Source: PoT sp049331405 (GTDB lineage: Bacteria > Planctomycetota > Planctomycetia > Isosphaerales > Isosphaeraceae). Taken from it: a DNA stretch of 64,000 nt. The stretch lies in assembly GCF_049331405.1 (NCBI RefSeq), contig NZ_CP186274.1, positions 4,588,001 through 4,652,000 of the forward strand, written 5' to 3'. The notes under the pieces are model-generated. The model saw nothing but the letters and a program-made list of their open reading frames with translations. It was not told where the DNA came from and did no database searches. Each line of letters starts with the position of its first letter. Within the stretch, counting starts at the first letter, position 1. Positions 52,195 through 59,579 of the stretch are shown one piece after another. The position numbers were made by a program, and so were the translations under genes.

Positions 52195-52580
52195 TGGCCC
52201 TCCTCGACCTCGCCGCAGGAGCGGGGCTTCGAATCTCGATCGACGGGGACAAGATCGAGATCCGGGGTCCAAAGGCCGCCGAGCCGCTCGTCCGCAAAAT
52301 CATCGGACGCAAGGACGAGATCATGCGTTGGTGGTTCGACCGCCCGAGCGGCGAACCCTCCGAGTCCCACGCCGGATGGAAGCCTCGGGAATTACCCTGG
52401 CGTCGCGAACTCGAAGCCTGGACCGACGGGTGGCGCGAACGTTGGGGTCGTCTCGCGGGCGATTACGAAGACGCAATCGGCGACTGGTTCGAGGCGGAAC
52501 GCGCCGCATTCGAAGACATGAAAGCCAGGAAGATCAAATCCGAGTCCTTGTCCGCACCCTCGTGGAGGAACGCGTCATGA
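52182..52580 (+). CDS. TubC N-terminal docking-like small protein
   Basis: A 132-residue protein whose first 55 residues (LMALLDLAAGAGLRISIDG, KIEIRGPKAAEPLV, KIIGRKDEIMRWW) follow the TubC_N docking pattern of helix, two strands and helix. The fold is known from polyketide synthase docking but is also found in small proteins after primase genes of mobile elements. The rest is Trp/Glu-rich and helical. It overlaps the replication gene by 13 bases and the next gene by ATGA, so it is cotranslated in the replication operon. Confidence 0.65.
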   Translation: MDSLMALLDLAAGAGLRISIDGDKIEIRGPKAAEPLVRKIIGRKDEIMRWWFDRPSGEPSESHAGWKPRELPWRRELEAWTDGWRERWGRLAGDYEDAIGDWFEAERAAFEDMKARKIKSESLSAPSWRNAS

Positions 52581-53002
52581 GGCAAGTCTTGACCGGAACT
52601 CGCACCTGCCCCGGTTGCGGGTCGACGCTCCTGATCGAGGACCTCTGCCGCAGCGGTCCCCACTACGGCCGGGAGCGGTGCGGCGCATGCCGTCGCCACA
52701 TCCGCTGGATCCCCCGCCCCGCCGAAGGCTCGGGCTCGCCTCCGGCCGAACTGCTCGAGCTCGCGTCTCGAGCTCCTCGGCGCCTCGCGCATCTCCGGGG
52801 AGGGAACGACTCGCAACGTGCGCTCGCCGTCCGCTGCAGGGTGTCGCTCTTGGCCGCGGCCCTCGAAAGGAAGGACCGCGATCGAGCACTCATCGTCCGC
52901 ACGACCGCCGATGCGTTGTGGTTCCTAGCGGAAGCCAAGCGACCCTACGACTCGCTCCGCTGGCCTCGCCCCGACCAGCTCGACCAAGGAGAGCAATCTT
53001 GA
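52577..53002 (+). CDS. Small zinc-ribbon protein
   Basis: A 141-residue protein starting at the ATGA overlap. The N-terminal 45 residues contain CPGCGSTLL and CGACRRHIRW, two CxxC knuckles 24 residues apart plus one additional Cys (EDLCRSG), consistent with a zinc ribbon that binds nucleic acid. The remainder is helical and Arg-rich (LAVRCRVSLLAAALERKDRDRAL). Next gene overlaps by TTGA. No known family. Confidence 0.65.
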   Translation: MRQVLTGTRTCPGCGSTLLIEDLCRSGPHYGRERCGACRRHIRWIPRPAEGSGSPPAELLELASRAPRRLAHLRGGNDSQRALAVRCRVSLLAAALERKDRDRALIVRTTADALWFLAEAKRPYDSLRWPRPDQLDQGEQS

Positions 53003-53364
53003 AACCGCCCGGATGGCAATTCAGAACCCAGCCTCGATCTCGAACTCCACGCGTCGGAGACAAGATCCGAACCCGTGTGGAAGGAACCCAGGCCGAGGGG
53101 GTCATCGTGCTGGTCGGTGAGGAGCTCGAGGGCCGGCTTCCCGTCGTCGCGGAAGTCTGCCTCTCGCCCCCCGGCTCCACCGTTCGCCGTCGACTCATCG
53201 AATCGCTCGACGACGTCCCGACAGAGGGGACCTGGGTGTTCCGTCCCGACGACAAGCAACCCGAGGAGTTTTGCAATGGCCAAGCAGAAGCCGGGTCCGA
53301 CGCCGAAACCCAAGCCGCAGCCTCCTCGAGGACCTGCCGGCCCACCGCAACCCAAGCCGGTTAG
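52999..53364 (+). CDS. Unknown 121-residue protein with TTG start
   Basis: TTG at 52999 overlaps the preceding TGA (TTGA), with AAGGAGAG 6-8 bases upstream, so a noncanonical start and coupling are likely. The protein has a beta-rich core (VGDKIRTRVEGTQAEGVIVLVG, GTWVFRPDDK) that resembles a small beta-barrel, and a tail of Ala/Thr/Ser overlapping the next small gene in another frame. No family recognised. Confidence 0.6.
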   Translation: MKPPGWQFRTQPRSRTPRVGDKIRTRVEGTQAEGVIVLVGEELEGRLPVVAEVCLSPPGSTVRRRLIESLDDVPTEGTWVFRPDDKQPEEFCNGQAEAGSDAETQAAASSRTCRPTATQAG

Positions 53365-53401
53365 CCCGAGCGTGCCGAGGCCGCTCCCGGCCGCAGGCTG
53401 A
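53276..53401 (+). CDS. 41-residue Pro/Lys-rich protein
   Basis: ATG at 53276 with GAGGAG eight bases upstream; the frame ends at 53401 and overlaps the end of the previous gene in a different frame. Composition is MAKQKPGPTPKPKPQPPRG... with 15 Pro and 6 Lys, a disordered basic peptide. Overlap makes the case from codon use hard, but the ribosome binding site is good. Confidence 0.45.
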   Translation: MAKQKPGPTPKPKPQPPRGPAGPPQPKPVSPSVPRPLPAAG

Positions 53402-53450
53402 AAGCGTCCCCTTGACGTCAATCGACAGTTCAACATCTGAGGAAACAGCA

Positions 53451-53666
53451 ATGTCCCAGACCCGAATCCCCCTCGAATTCGACAACGTTTTGCTGACAGA
53501 CCGGGAAGGCCGTTCGTTCTCGGCCAGCGTATCCCAGGGACCTAATCCGTCAGACCCGGAGATGCGAATCCACGTCCTGGCCGTCGTCGGCGCGGCCGTC
53601 AACTACTCCAGCGGGTTCCGCTATTCAGCCACGGGCGGCGCGAACACCTGGCGCTGGCCGTCCTGA
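53451..53666 (+). CDS. Small protein of the element, unknown function
   Basis: A 71-residue protein (MSQTRIPLEFDNVLLTDREG...) whose ATG follows TGAGGAAACAGCA. It has a strand-rich look and a short hydrophobic part (IHVLAVVGAAVNYSSGF). In-frame codons to 53271 belong to the shadow of the previous genes. Same strand and close spacing as the others in the operon. Confidence 0.55.
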   Translation: MSQTRIPLEFDNVLLTDREGRSFSASVSQGPNPSDPEMRIHVLAVVGAAVNYSSGFRYSATGGANTWRWPS

Positions 53667-53725
53667 GCATCGACCATCCAATCCAGGGGCGGCAGCCCCG
53701 CCCCGCTTCCTCAAGAGCAACCACC

Positions 53726-53998
53726 ATGTACACGCGACTCCCCGAAGTCGGCGATAAAGTCCTGATCGTCGACCATTACGCTCATACGGGCGCGACGACC
53801 ATCGCAGGCATTTCGCCCACCGACCCACGGTTAGTGATAGTTCATCCGGTCGGCGGATTAAACCTCGACTTTTCCAAGCCGGTCAGGTTCGCCGACTTCC
53901 CCAGGTCGGGCCACTGGAGTTGGCCCGAACCCGGCGACAAGCTCGAGCACGCGCCACCGCCGCGACCCAAGGTGCTGCTCGTCCCGCCCCAGCGCTAG
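53726..53998 (+). CDS. Small protein of the element, unknown function
   Basis: A 90-residue protein starting MYTRLPEVGDKVLIVDHYAH. The phrase VGDKVLI resembles the small beta-barrel start in the 121-residue protein upstream (VGDKIRTRV), hinting at a shared SH3-like barrel, which is an impression only. Pro-rich end. Follows a 59-base gap containing a CAAGAGCAACC stretch. Confidence 0.55.
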   Translation: MYTRLPEVGDKVLIVDHYAHTGATTIAGISPTDPRLVIVHPVGGLNLDFSKPVRFADFPRSGHWSWPEPGDKLEHAPPPRPKVLLVPPQR

Positions 53999-54051
53999 CC
54001 CTCAACTCCGCGAAACCATTTACCGCCCCACAAACCATGAAAGGCATGCAG

Positions 54052-54369
54052 ATGAGCAGAACTAGTGCTTCGAAGATCAAGACGGAGGACGAGATGATAG
54101 AGACCGCGAAGCAGCTTCATGCGAGGGCCACGGCCATGCTGAATTGGCCGCTCGAGCGAACCACCGTGTCCGTCGGCCAAGCCGGCTCGATCTCGATCGT
54201 GATCGAGCCGGCCGGATGGAACAAGGCCACGGCCATCGACCTCATCAAGGCCGCGACGGATCTCGAGCAACTTGTCTTCAGCGGGGCGTTTCGACCGAAG
54301 CCGGAATCTGAAGACGCTCCCGCGAAGCCCAAGCCGAGCAAGCGATCGAGGAAGGTTCCATCGAGCTAA
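54052..54369 (+). CDS. Unknown protein sharing a domain with the convergent neighbour
   Basis: A 105-residue protein; ATG 54052 has AAAGG seven bases upstream, and ATG codons at 54037 and 54046 are alternatives. The region AKQLHARATAMLNWPLERTT...IVIEPAGWNKATAIDLIK...DLEQLVF aligns by eye with the middle of the opposite-strand protein (AVQLKIDAL...LKTPLF...TIEPAGWRRRDAAFMLK...DLEDTVF). The tail is Lys/Pro/Ser-rich. The last four bases overlap the stop of the convergent gene. Confidence 0.6.
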   Translation: MSRTSASKIKTEDEMIETAKQLHARATAMLNWPLERTTVSVGQAGSISIVIEPAGWNKATAIDLIKAATDLEQLVFSGAFRPKPESEDAPAKPKPSKRSRKVPSS

Positions 54370-55166
54370 CCCGCCCCCATCCCGCTTTCCGACATATTCG
54401 ACCCATCCTCGTGGAACCCGGAAGGCGGGTGGACGGAGAGTTTCAGCATCTTGGTGCGCATGGCCGCACGGTGCAATTCGATACGCCGGACGGCCTCAGT
54501 GCTGACGCCATCGGTCGGGATCCGAGGGCCGGCGTCGGCCTGGGTCGAAACTTCCTGTTCTGTCTCACGGCGAGAGAAATGGAAAACCGTGTCTTCCAGA
54601 TCTCGGGCGACCTTGAGCATGAACGCGGCGTCGCGTCGGCGCCAGCCCGCGGGTTCTATCGTCCTATGGATGGTGACCGGCCGCCCTTCCGCGTCCGTCT
54701 CGGTGATGGTGTCCGTCGCGGTGAACAACGGCGTCTTCAATATGGAGAGGGCGTCGATCTTGAGTTGGACCGCCGCGGCGATCGCCACGTCCTCGCCCTC
54801 GAGGGCCTGGCGCTTCCGCTTGGCCGCGTAAGACTCGACCGCCTTCGTCTCGCCCCGGACCTTGGCCCTGGCGAGATGCTGGTCGTAGGCCGTGGCTCGT
54901 TCGGCCCAGGAGTAGCCCTTGGACCACTTGCGAATCTGGCCGGAGGCGCCTGGTTTCGGATTCTCCGCGCCTTTCCGCGGCCCTTCCGCAGCCTTTCCGC
55001 GCCTCTTCCGCGCCCCTTCGGGCGACGGCATCTCCGCAAGCTTGCGGGAGGCAAGGTTTACCGTCCGATCCGGCCCGAGGTCGCGGTAGACGAGGAACGC
55101 ACGGTAGGCGGGCCCGCTCTCACCAGGCAGTTGTTCCCAGGGATGTCGCTCGGGGGCGGTGCTCAT
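54366..55166 (-). CDS. Phage small-terminase-like protein
   Basis: A 266-residue protein, the only minus-strand gene of the element. The N-terminal part (PWEQLPGESGPAYRAFLVYRD, then IRKWSKGYSWAERATAYDQHL) has the pattern seen in many phage small-terminase or terminase-adjacent DNA-binding proteins. The middle contains a domain also present in the neighbouring convergent gene. ATG 55166 is used; a TTG six codons upstream is in frame. Upstream lies a divergent intergenic region with two dyads. A packaging role would fit the tail genes, but no large terminase is present. Confidence 0.5.
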   Translation of the reverse strand: MSTAPERHPWEQLPGESGPAYRAFLVYRDLGPDRTVNLASRKLAEMPSPEGARKRRGKAAEGPRKGAENPKPGASGQIRKWSKGYSWAERATAYDQHLARAKVRGETKAVESYAAKRKRQALEGEDVAIAAAVQLKIDALSILKTPLFTATDTITETDAEGRPVTIHRTIEPAGWRRRDAAFMLKVARDLEDTVFHFSRRETEQEVSTQADAGPRIPTDGVSTEAVRRIELHRAAMRTKMLKLSVHPPSGFHEDGSNMSESGMGAG

Positions 55167-55271
55167 ATTGGCAAGTATATGCAAGGAGTGAGTTTGTGAC
55201 GAGACGGCTTCGCGATTAGAGCTCCTCGCGTGCGACCCTCGGTTGATGGGTTAGTGTCGAAGGAGGGGCCG

Positions 55272-55288
55272 TGGTGAACCGTTCACCA
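55272..55288. promoter_or_regulatory. Operator-like dyad 1 in the divergent gap
   Basis: TGGTGAAC-C-GTTCACCA, an 8-bp inverted repeat with a one-base centre. The 355-base gap (55167-55521) between the divergent small-terminase-like gene and the tail-side operon holds this, a second dyad with the same TGGTGA half-site, and no gene I can support. Confidence 0.5.
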
Positions 55289-55438
55289 GCCATTTGAAAC
55301 CTCTTACTTGATACTCAACGACATGCCTGGTCTCGAAGTTGAAAAGCTCCTCGGAGGGTTGCCGATCGTAGCCAATTTCGACCCACCTATCAGGCGCAAC
55401 ACCATAGGGTTCATAGCTTTACTGAGTCAACTTCGATC

Positions 55439-55457
55439 TTGGTGATCGGATCACCAA
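55439..55457. promoter_or_regulatory. Operator-like dyad 2 in the divergent gap
   Basis: TTGGTGAT-CGG-ATCACCAA, an 8-bp inverted repeat with a 3-base centre, sharing the TGGTGA half-site with the dyad at 55272. It is 65 bases before the start of the small leader ORF. Confidence 0.5.
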
Positions 55458-55521
55458 AGTTTCGGACGATGGGAAAGACGTCTTGGTACGGATTTGATTG
55501 AACCGTTTTGGAGGATCGCAG

Positions 55522-55626
55522 ATGACGCCCGCTTCGCACGCAATTGCCCTCGATAAGGCTCTCGCCAAGACGGCCGACATGCCCGATCCCGTCATCAGGG
55601 ACATAGCCAATGAGAGGGAAAACTGA
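55522..55626 (+). CDS. 34-residue ORF coupled to the following gene
   Basis: ATG 55522 follows GGAGGATCGCAG, a strong ribosome binding site, and the stop overlaps the next ATG by one base (TGATG). The peptide MTPASHAIALDKALAKTADM... is helical and unremarkable. It is either a small structural-operon protein or a leader for coupled translation. Confidence 0.5.
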   Translation: MTPASHAIALDKALAKTADMPDPVIRDIANEREN

Positions 55627-56201
55627 TGCTGACCACCACTCACGTCCCTCTGTCCGATGCTCAGGCCGAGATCGCAGGATGGCTTTCATCCTGGGTGGCC
55701 GAGGGCAAGCCCAGCCCGCTGTCATTCATGCCCAAGTTCGCCGGCCAGTCGGCCGCGGCCTTGAGGAGAGCCGGCCAGACCGATCGGTGGATCCGCGATG
55801 CGATCGTCCCCGTGCTCGAAACCGTGATCGCGGGTTACCCCGCCTCAGTCCGACCGGTCTTCCTCGATGCCGTGGAGCGTCACTTATCGGAAGCCCTGCC
55901 GGCCGTAGATCCTGCCCTTCAAGGCCTCTCCCAAGGGACCCCCGATCGCGGGCAGGCCGTCTTCGACGCCTGGTGCGAAGGGGCGTCCGAGGCCGAGTTG
56001 CCCGAGATCCTCGATGCGATCCGCTCGGTGAAGGAGTTCGCGCGAGAGCTCAAGGCGGCCGGCCGGAGCGTCGAGGCGATCAGGGTCCAGGTCCTCGAAC
56101 TACTAGGTACCCTGGAGACCCCGGTGAGCCCGGGCGAGCGAGCCCGGCTCCAAGGGCTCGCATTGTGGGCGGCAGACGAGGAGCTCATCCGCCCCGCATG
56201 A
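55626..56201 (+). CDS. Unknown protein of the tail-side operon
   Basis: A 191-residue, almost wholly helical, Ala/Leu/Glu-rich protein (LSDAQAEIAGWLSSWVAEGK, ELPEILDAIRSVKEFARELK). No membrane segment, no motif. It precedes the tail chaperone-like gene by one small gene. Position would fit a head-tail or tail completion protein, but there is no sequence support for that. Confidence 0.6.
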   Translation: MLTTTHVPLSDAQAEIAGWLSSWVAEGKPSPLSFMPKFAGQSAAALRRAGQTDRWIRDAIVPVLETVIAGYPASVRPVFLDAVERHLSEALPAVDPALQGLSQGTPDRGQAVFDAWCEGASEAELPEILDAIRSVKEFARELKAAGRSVEAIRVQVLELLGTLETPVSPGERARLQGLALWAADEELIRPA

Positions 56202-56269
56202 AATCCCAGTAGTCAATGCAGTGATCCTATTGATACAATCACATTTTTGAATTGCCCAGGAGTTCACCC

Positions 56270-56500
56270 ATGTCCGACCCCATTACGAGATTGGGCCTCT
56301 CGCGTCCCCGTGTGCCCCGGCTGACTCCCGCCCAGCTCGAGTCGCTGCGGGCCGAAGCCAGGGAGGCCAGGGCGAGGGTCGAGGCGGCCGCACTGGCCGC
56401 AGCCAGGAAGATCGCATGCCCCCCTCGGCCCGACCCGGGCCTAATGAAGATCGACCCCGCGCTACTGATGCGCCCCATCCTTGGGCAGGGATCCCGCTGA
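56270..56500 (+). CDS. Small Ala-rich helical protein, unknown function
   Basis: A 76-residue protein from ATG 56270 with CCAGGAG eight bases upstream; the extended frame starts with TTG at 56252 and is not needed. It contains a 25-residue amphipathic helix (QLESLRAEAREARARVEAAA). Sits between the helical protein and the tail chaperone-like gene. Confidence 0.5.
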   Translation: MSDPITRLGLSRPRVPRLTPAQLESLRAEAREARARVEAAALAAARKIACPPRPDPGLMKIDPALLMRPILGQGSR

Positions 56501-56561
56501 TCCGCCGCCCGCCTACCGCTGTTACCTATGTCTTCGACTGAATGACGGAAAGGGTTACGCC

Positions 56562-57050
56562 ATGACAGAAGCTTTACTGGACGAGGCAGACTATCGACGT
56601 GCCGACTTCGTGCCCGGTGAGCCGGTGAAGCTGGCCGATGGTCAGGTGTGGCAACTTCGCCGGCCGGTGATCGTCTTCGAGGCCTGGGACGAGAGCGACA
56701 CCGGATGGCGCAGCAGCCTCAGCGTGGAGGGGACCGACGACTACCAGTCCCTGCTCGACCGCCGCACGGCCCTCTTCAAGGCGGCCCAGGAGACGGGAAC
56801 ATATCGGCTGGCTGAGGCCGCCGCCGTCGAGCTGCCGATCGCCCGCCGTCTGTTGCTCGCAAACTACGACCTCGACAACTCGCAGGTCAATAAGCTGTTG
56901 AGATTCGTCTACGAGGAGCAGCACCCCCTTGCGACGGTGCGAGATGACGTCATGGAGGTGGCGGTTGGCAGCGGCCCAAAACGCTCTCCCGATGGCGACG
57001 ACTCCTCGGACTCGCCTTCGGAGGAGTCGGATTCTATCCAGGAATGCTAG
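56562..57050 (+). CDS. Tail assembly chaperone-like protein (gpG type)
   Basis: A 162-residue protein, ATG 56562 with GGAAAGGG upstream; the longer in-frame ORF from 56481 overlaps the previous gene. The core (PGEPVKLADGQVWQLRRPVIVF, then RRTALFKAAQETGTYRLAEAA and LDNSQVNKLLRFVY) has size, position and general composition of siphophage G-type chaperones, which bind the tape measure protein. The tail after residue 140 is Ser/Asp/Glu-rich. Codons 139-140 form the slippery heptamer that would allow a G-T fusion. Evidence is context plus the frameshift signal, not clear homology. Confidence 0.6.
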   Translation: MTEALLDEADYRRADFVPGEPVKLADGQVWQLRRPVIVFEAWDESDTGWRSSLSVEGTDDYQSLLDRRTALFKAAQETGTYRLAEAAAVELPIARRLLLANYDLDNSQVNKLLRFVYEEQHPLATVRDDVMEVAVGSGPKRSPDGDDSSDSPSEESDSIQEC

Positions 57051-57169
57051 TGTGCGATTACCTGGATGTTTGCCACTGGCGAGCGATGGGGCGGCCGCCC
57101 CATCCCAACCGGTGGGTTGAGGAATTCGCAAGCATGACATCCGTAAGCACGTTGGGCAGCATTGGATGA
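56975..57169 (+). other. Predicted programmed -1 frameshift site and downstream -1 frame (gpG-T type)
   Basis: C CCA AAA at 56975-56981 is in the correct phase of the chaperone frame (Pro139-Lys140). The -1 frame is open from 56948 to TGA 57167-57169 and would add 62 residues, including GFYPGMLVCDYLDVCHWRA and PNRWVEEFASM, giving 202 residues. A 9-bp stem (56999-57007 with 57021-57029) starts 17 bases after the heptamer, further than the usual 5-9. The -1 frame ends 15 bases before the tape-measure start. Confidence 0.65.
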
Positions 57170-57183
57170 AATGAGGTGGCAAC

Positions 57184-59478
57184 TTGGCCAAGAAGAAATA
57201 CATCATCCAGTTCATCGTCGATTCGAGCACCGCCGAGGCCGCCGTGAGGCGTGCCAACGCCGCGATGGGCCAGCTCGACAAGACCGCGACGAAGGCCGCG
57301 GCGAGCATCGACAAGGCGATGGCGGCCCTGGGGAATTCCGCCAACGCGGCGGCCAATGCGGCAACCTCCGCGGCCAACCGAAGCGCGGCCGCCCAGCAGG
57401 CCGCCGCCGACAGGGCGGCGAAAGCGGCTCAGGCTGCGGCCGACCGGGCCGCGAGGGCCGCCCAGGCAAGCGCCGCCAAGCAGGCCAAGGCGGGCCAAGA
57501 CGCCGCCGATAAAGCGGCCAGGGCGCACCAGGCCGCCCAGGACAAGGCTGCGAAGGCTCATACTCGGGCCGCTGCCGCCGCCGCCAAGGCTTCCAGGGAT
57601 CAGCAGGCCGCCGCCGACAGGGCGGCGAAAGCGGCCCAGGCTGCGGCGGAGCGAACGGCGAAAGCCCAGCAGCAAGCCGCAGATAGGGCGGCAAAAGCCG
57701 TTGCACAGCAACATGCAGCGGCGGCCCGGGCGCAGGCGGCACAGGATCGCCTGGTCACCAAGTCTCTGACCAATCAGCAGGTCCGGCAGCAGGCGTTTAA
57801 TGCCAAGATGAGGGAAAGCAACAAGGCCCGCGTCGACGCCGCAATCGCCACGATGGGCGCCGAGAGATCGGGCTTCCTGGAGGCGACGGCAGGAGCCTTG
57901 GGCCTGGAAACCGCTTTGACCGCTGTCGGCGCCACGGCCGCCGGGATCGGGATCCTCGTGGCCGGGGTGGAGAGCCTCGCCGAATCTTTCGTGAGCGCCA
58001 AGGAAAGTGCCCTGGAGATGGCGCAGAAGACCCTGGATACCTTGGGGGATCTGAGGGAAATCGCTGCGATCAAAGAAAAATCATTCCCAACAGATGAGGA
58101 TTTGGCACATCATTCGGATGTGAGGACCAAGTCGGGGCTGACGCACCGCGAGGCGGTCACCTGGCGGGCCGAACTGGCGAACACGCTCGGTACGGTAGGC
58201 GATGACAAGGTCAAGCAGGAGCAACGCGAGAAGTTGGAGATCGTGGGCGCCGAGTATGCCGCCAGGGCGGGCGGGGGAGAGCGTGCCATCAGCGCCCGGG
58301 CCACGGCGATGGGCCTCATCCCGTCCTTCATGAAGGGCGACAACCTGCAGGCCGAGGATATCGCCGACACCGCGACGACGGCCGACATGATCCTGGGCAA
58401 GGGTGCCGGCACGCAGATGCAAGGAACCCAGCAATACGCCAAGGTGCTGACGTCGATGTCTTCCGGCGTATTGCAGGGCAAGTTCCACAATCCCCTCCAG
58501 GCGGCCGCCCTCACGGCCCTCGCGACCAAGGCGGGCGCCGGCACGGCCGCGACCTCGGTGGAGCAGAGCATCCGCGGCCTCGAGCGGAGCGGAAAGATGA
58601 CGAAGAACAAGGGGGCCATCCAGTCCCAGGGGGAGACCATCAAGGAGGCCGGGATCCTGGACACCGACGACCCCGATCAGAAGTTGCGCAAGTTCTTCAC
58701 GTATCTGGATAAGAATCTCAAGAAGGACCAGTCGGTCGACAAATTCCTGCAGGATCGCGGCTTCGCGCAATCGGGCGAGAGGAAGGGGTTGACGAGGTTC
58801 TACGAGGCCCACACCCAGGGCGATTACGAGGACGTCATGGGCCTGGCCACGAAGCCCGTGGAGAAGGGGATCGCGGAGAAGAAGGCGAAGGAGTTCCAGG
58901 GGAGTCGTATCGGGCGATACAAGATCGCGCAAGCCAAGCGAGATGCGGCCACGTTGAGACGCGGCCTGCTTCACTCCGACTACGAGACGGGCCGGGTCGA
59001 GGCCGAAAGCGACCTGACCGACCAGGGTGTGTTCGACACGGGATGGGGGAAGGTCAAGCAGAAATTAGCCTCGGCCTCGACATTCGGGCTTGTCGAGGGC
59101 AAGGAGGTGATGATCAACGATCAACTGAAGAAGAACAAGGAAGATCAGATCAAAGCACTGGGGGGGGAGGTTTCGCCAGCCAGGGGCGGTGTTTCGCTGA
59201 CGGATGTGGCCGGCGGTATAGCAGGAGGTCCGGCAGGGTTGGCGGGCCTGGCAGGAAAGTATATCGGTGGAAATGTTTATGAGCATGTCTTCGCGGACAA
59301 GTCGGCGGAGACGACCCACTTGGAGCGGATCGTGAAGGAACTCGAAAAGCTGAACGACAAGGCGGACAAGCAAGGCAAGGAAGTTAACGCTGCGGCACAA
59401 CCAAAGAACCAGCCAGCCAGCGGGGCGAAAGGTCCGCCGTCCACGATCGGGACCTGGCAATCGTGGCTCGGACTGTGA
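57184..59478 (+). CDS. Tail tape-measure-like protein
   Basis: A 764-residue protein from TTG 57184 with GAGGTGG four bases upstream. The N-terminus IIQFIVDSSTAEAAVRRANAA is the usual tape-measure opening (strand then helix with SxAEAAxR). Residues about 40-190 are an extreme Ala/Lys/Gln coiled coil (AADRAAKAAQ repeats). A hydrophobic stretch lies at about 240-270 (ALTAVGATAAGIGILVAGVES). The C-terminal third is helical, ending in GTWQSWLGL. At this length the tail would be short to medium. No lytic or peptidase domain was seen. It follows the chaperone gene as in siphophages. Confidence 0.7.
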   Translation: MAKKKYIIQFIVDSSTAEAAVRRANAAMGQLDKTATKAAASIDKAMAALGNSANAAANAATSAANRSAAAQQAAADRAAKAAQAAADRAARAAQASAAKQAKAGQDAADKAARAHQAAQDKAAKAHTRAAAAAAKASRDQQAAADRAAKAAQAAAERTAKAQQQAADRAAKAVAQQHAAAARAQAAQDRLVTKSLTNQQVRQQAFNAKMRESNKARVDAAIATMGAERSGFLEATAGALGLETALTAVGATAAGIGILVAGVESLAESFVSAKESALEMAQKTLDTLGDLREIAAIKEKSFPTDEDLAHHSDVRTKSGLTHREAVTWRAELANTLGTVGDDKVKQEQREKLEIVGAEYAARAGGGERAISARATAMGLIPSFMKGDNLQAEDIADTATTADMILGKGAGTQMQGTQQYAKVLTSMSSGVLQGKFHNPLQAAALTALATKAGAGTAATSVEQSIRGLERSGKMTKNKGAIQSQGETIKEAGILDTDDPDQKLRKFFTYLDKNLKKDQSVDKFLQDRGFAQSGERKGLTRFYEAHTQGDYEDVMGLATKPVEKGIAEKKAKEFQGSRIGRYKIAQAKRDAATLRRGLLHSDYETGRVEAESDLTDQGVFDTGWGKVKQKLASASTFGLVEGKEVMINDQLKKNKEDQIKALGGEVSPARGGVSLTDVAGGIAGGPAGLAGLAGKYIGGNVYEHVFADKSAETTHLERIVKELEKLNDKADKQGKEVNAAAQPKNQPASGAKGPPSTIGTWQSWLGL

Positions 59479-59579
59479 TCCATCCTGCACAGTCCTAGTC
59501 CTCCCCGCTAGCTCGCCTCACCCCCGCCGTGACCCGATTCAACAACTGACATCACCCCCTACCCGCAGAGGAGCGCACC

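Noticed and set aside
53075..53401. 108-residue extension of the Pro/Lys-rich peptide
   Set aside because: The upstream part is the shadow of the 121-residue gene; only the part from ATG 53276 has a ribosome binding site.
55411..55725. Minus-strand 104-residue ORF in the divergent gap of the element
   Set aside because: It runs through the second dyad and opposite two coupled plus-strand starts, and has no ribosome binding site or recognisable content.
56929..57120. 63-residue +1-frame ORF across the end of the chaperone-like gene
   Set aside because: Its composition is the Arg/Ser shadow pattern, whereas the -1 frame over the same bases has a slippery heptamer in phase and a balanced composition.
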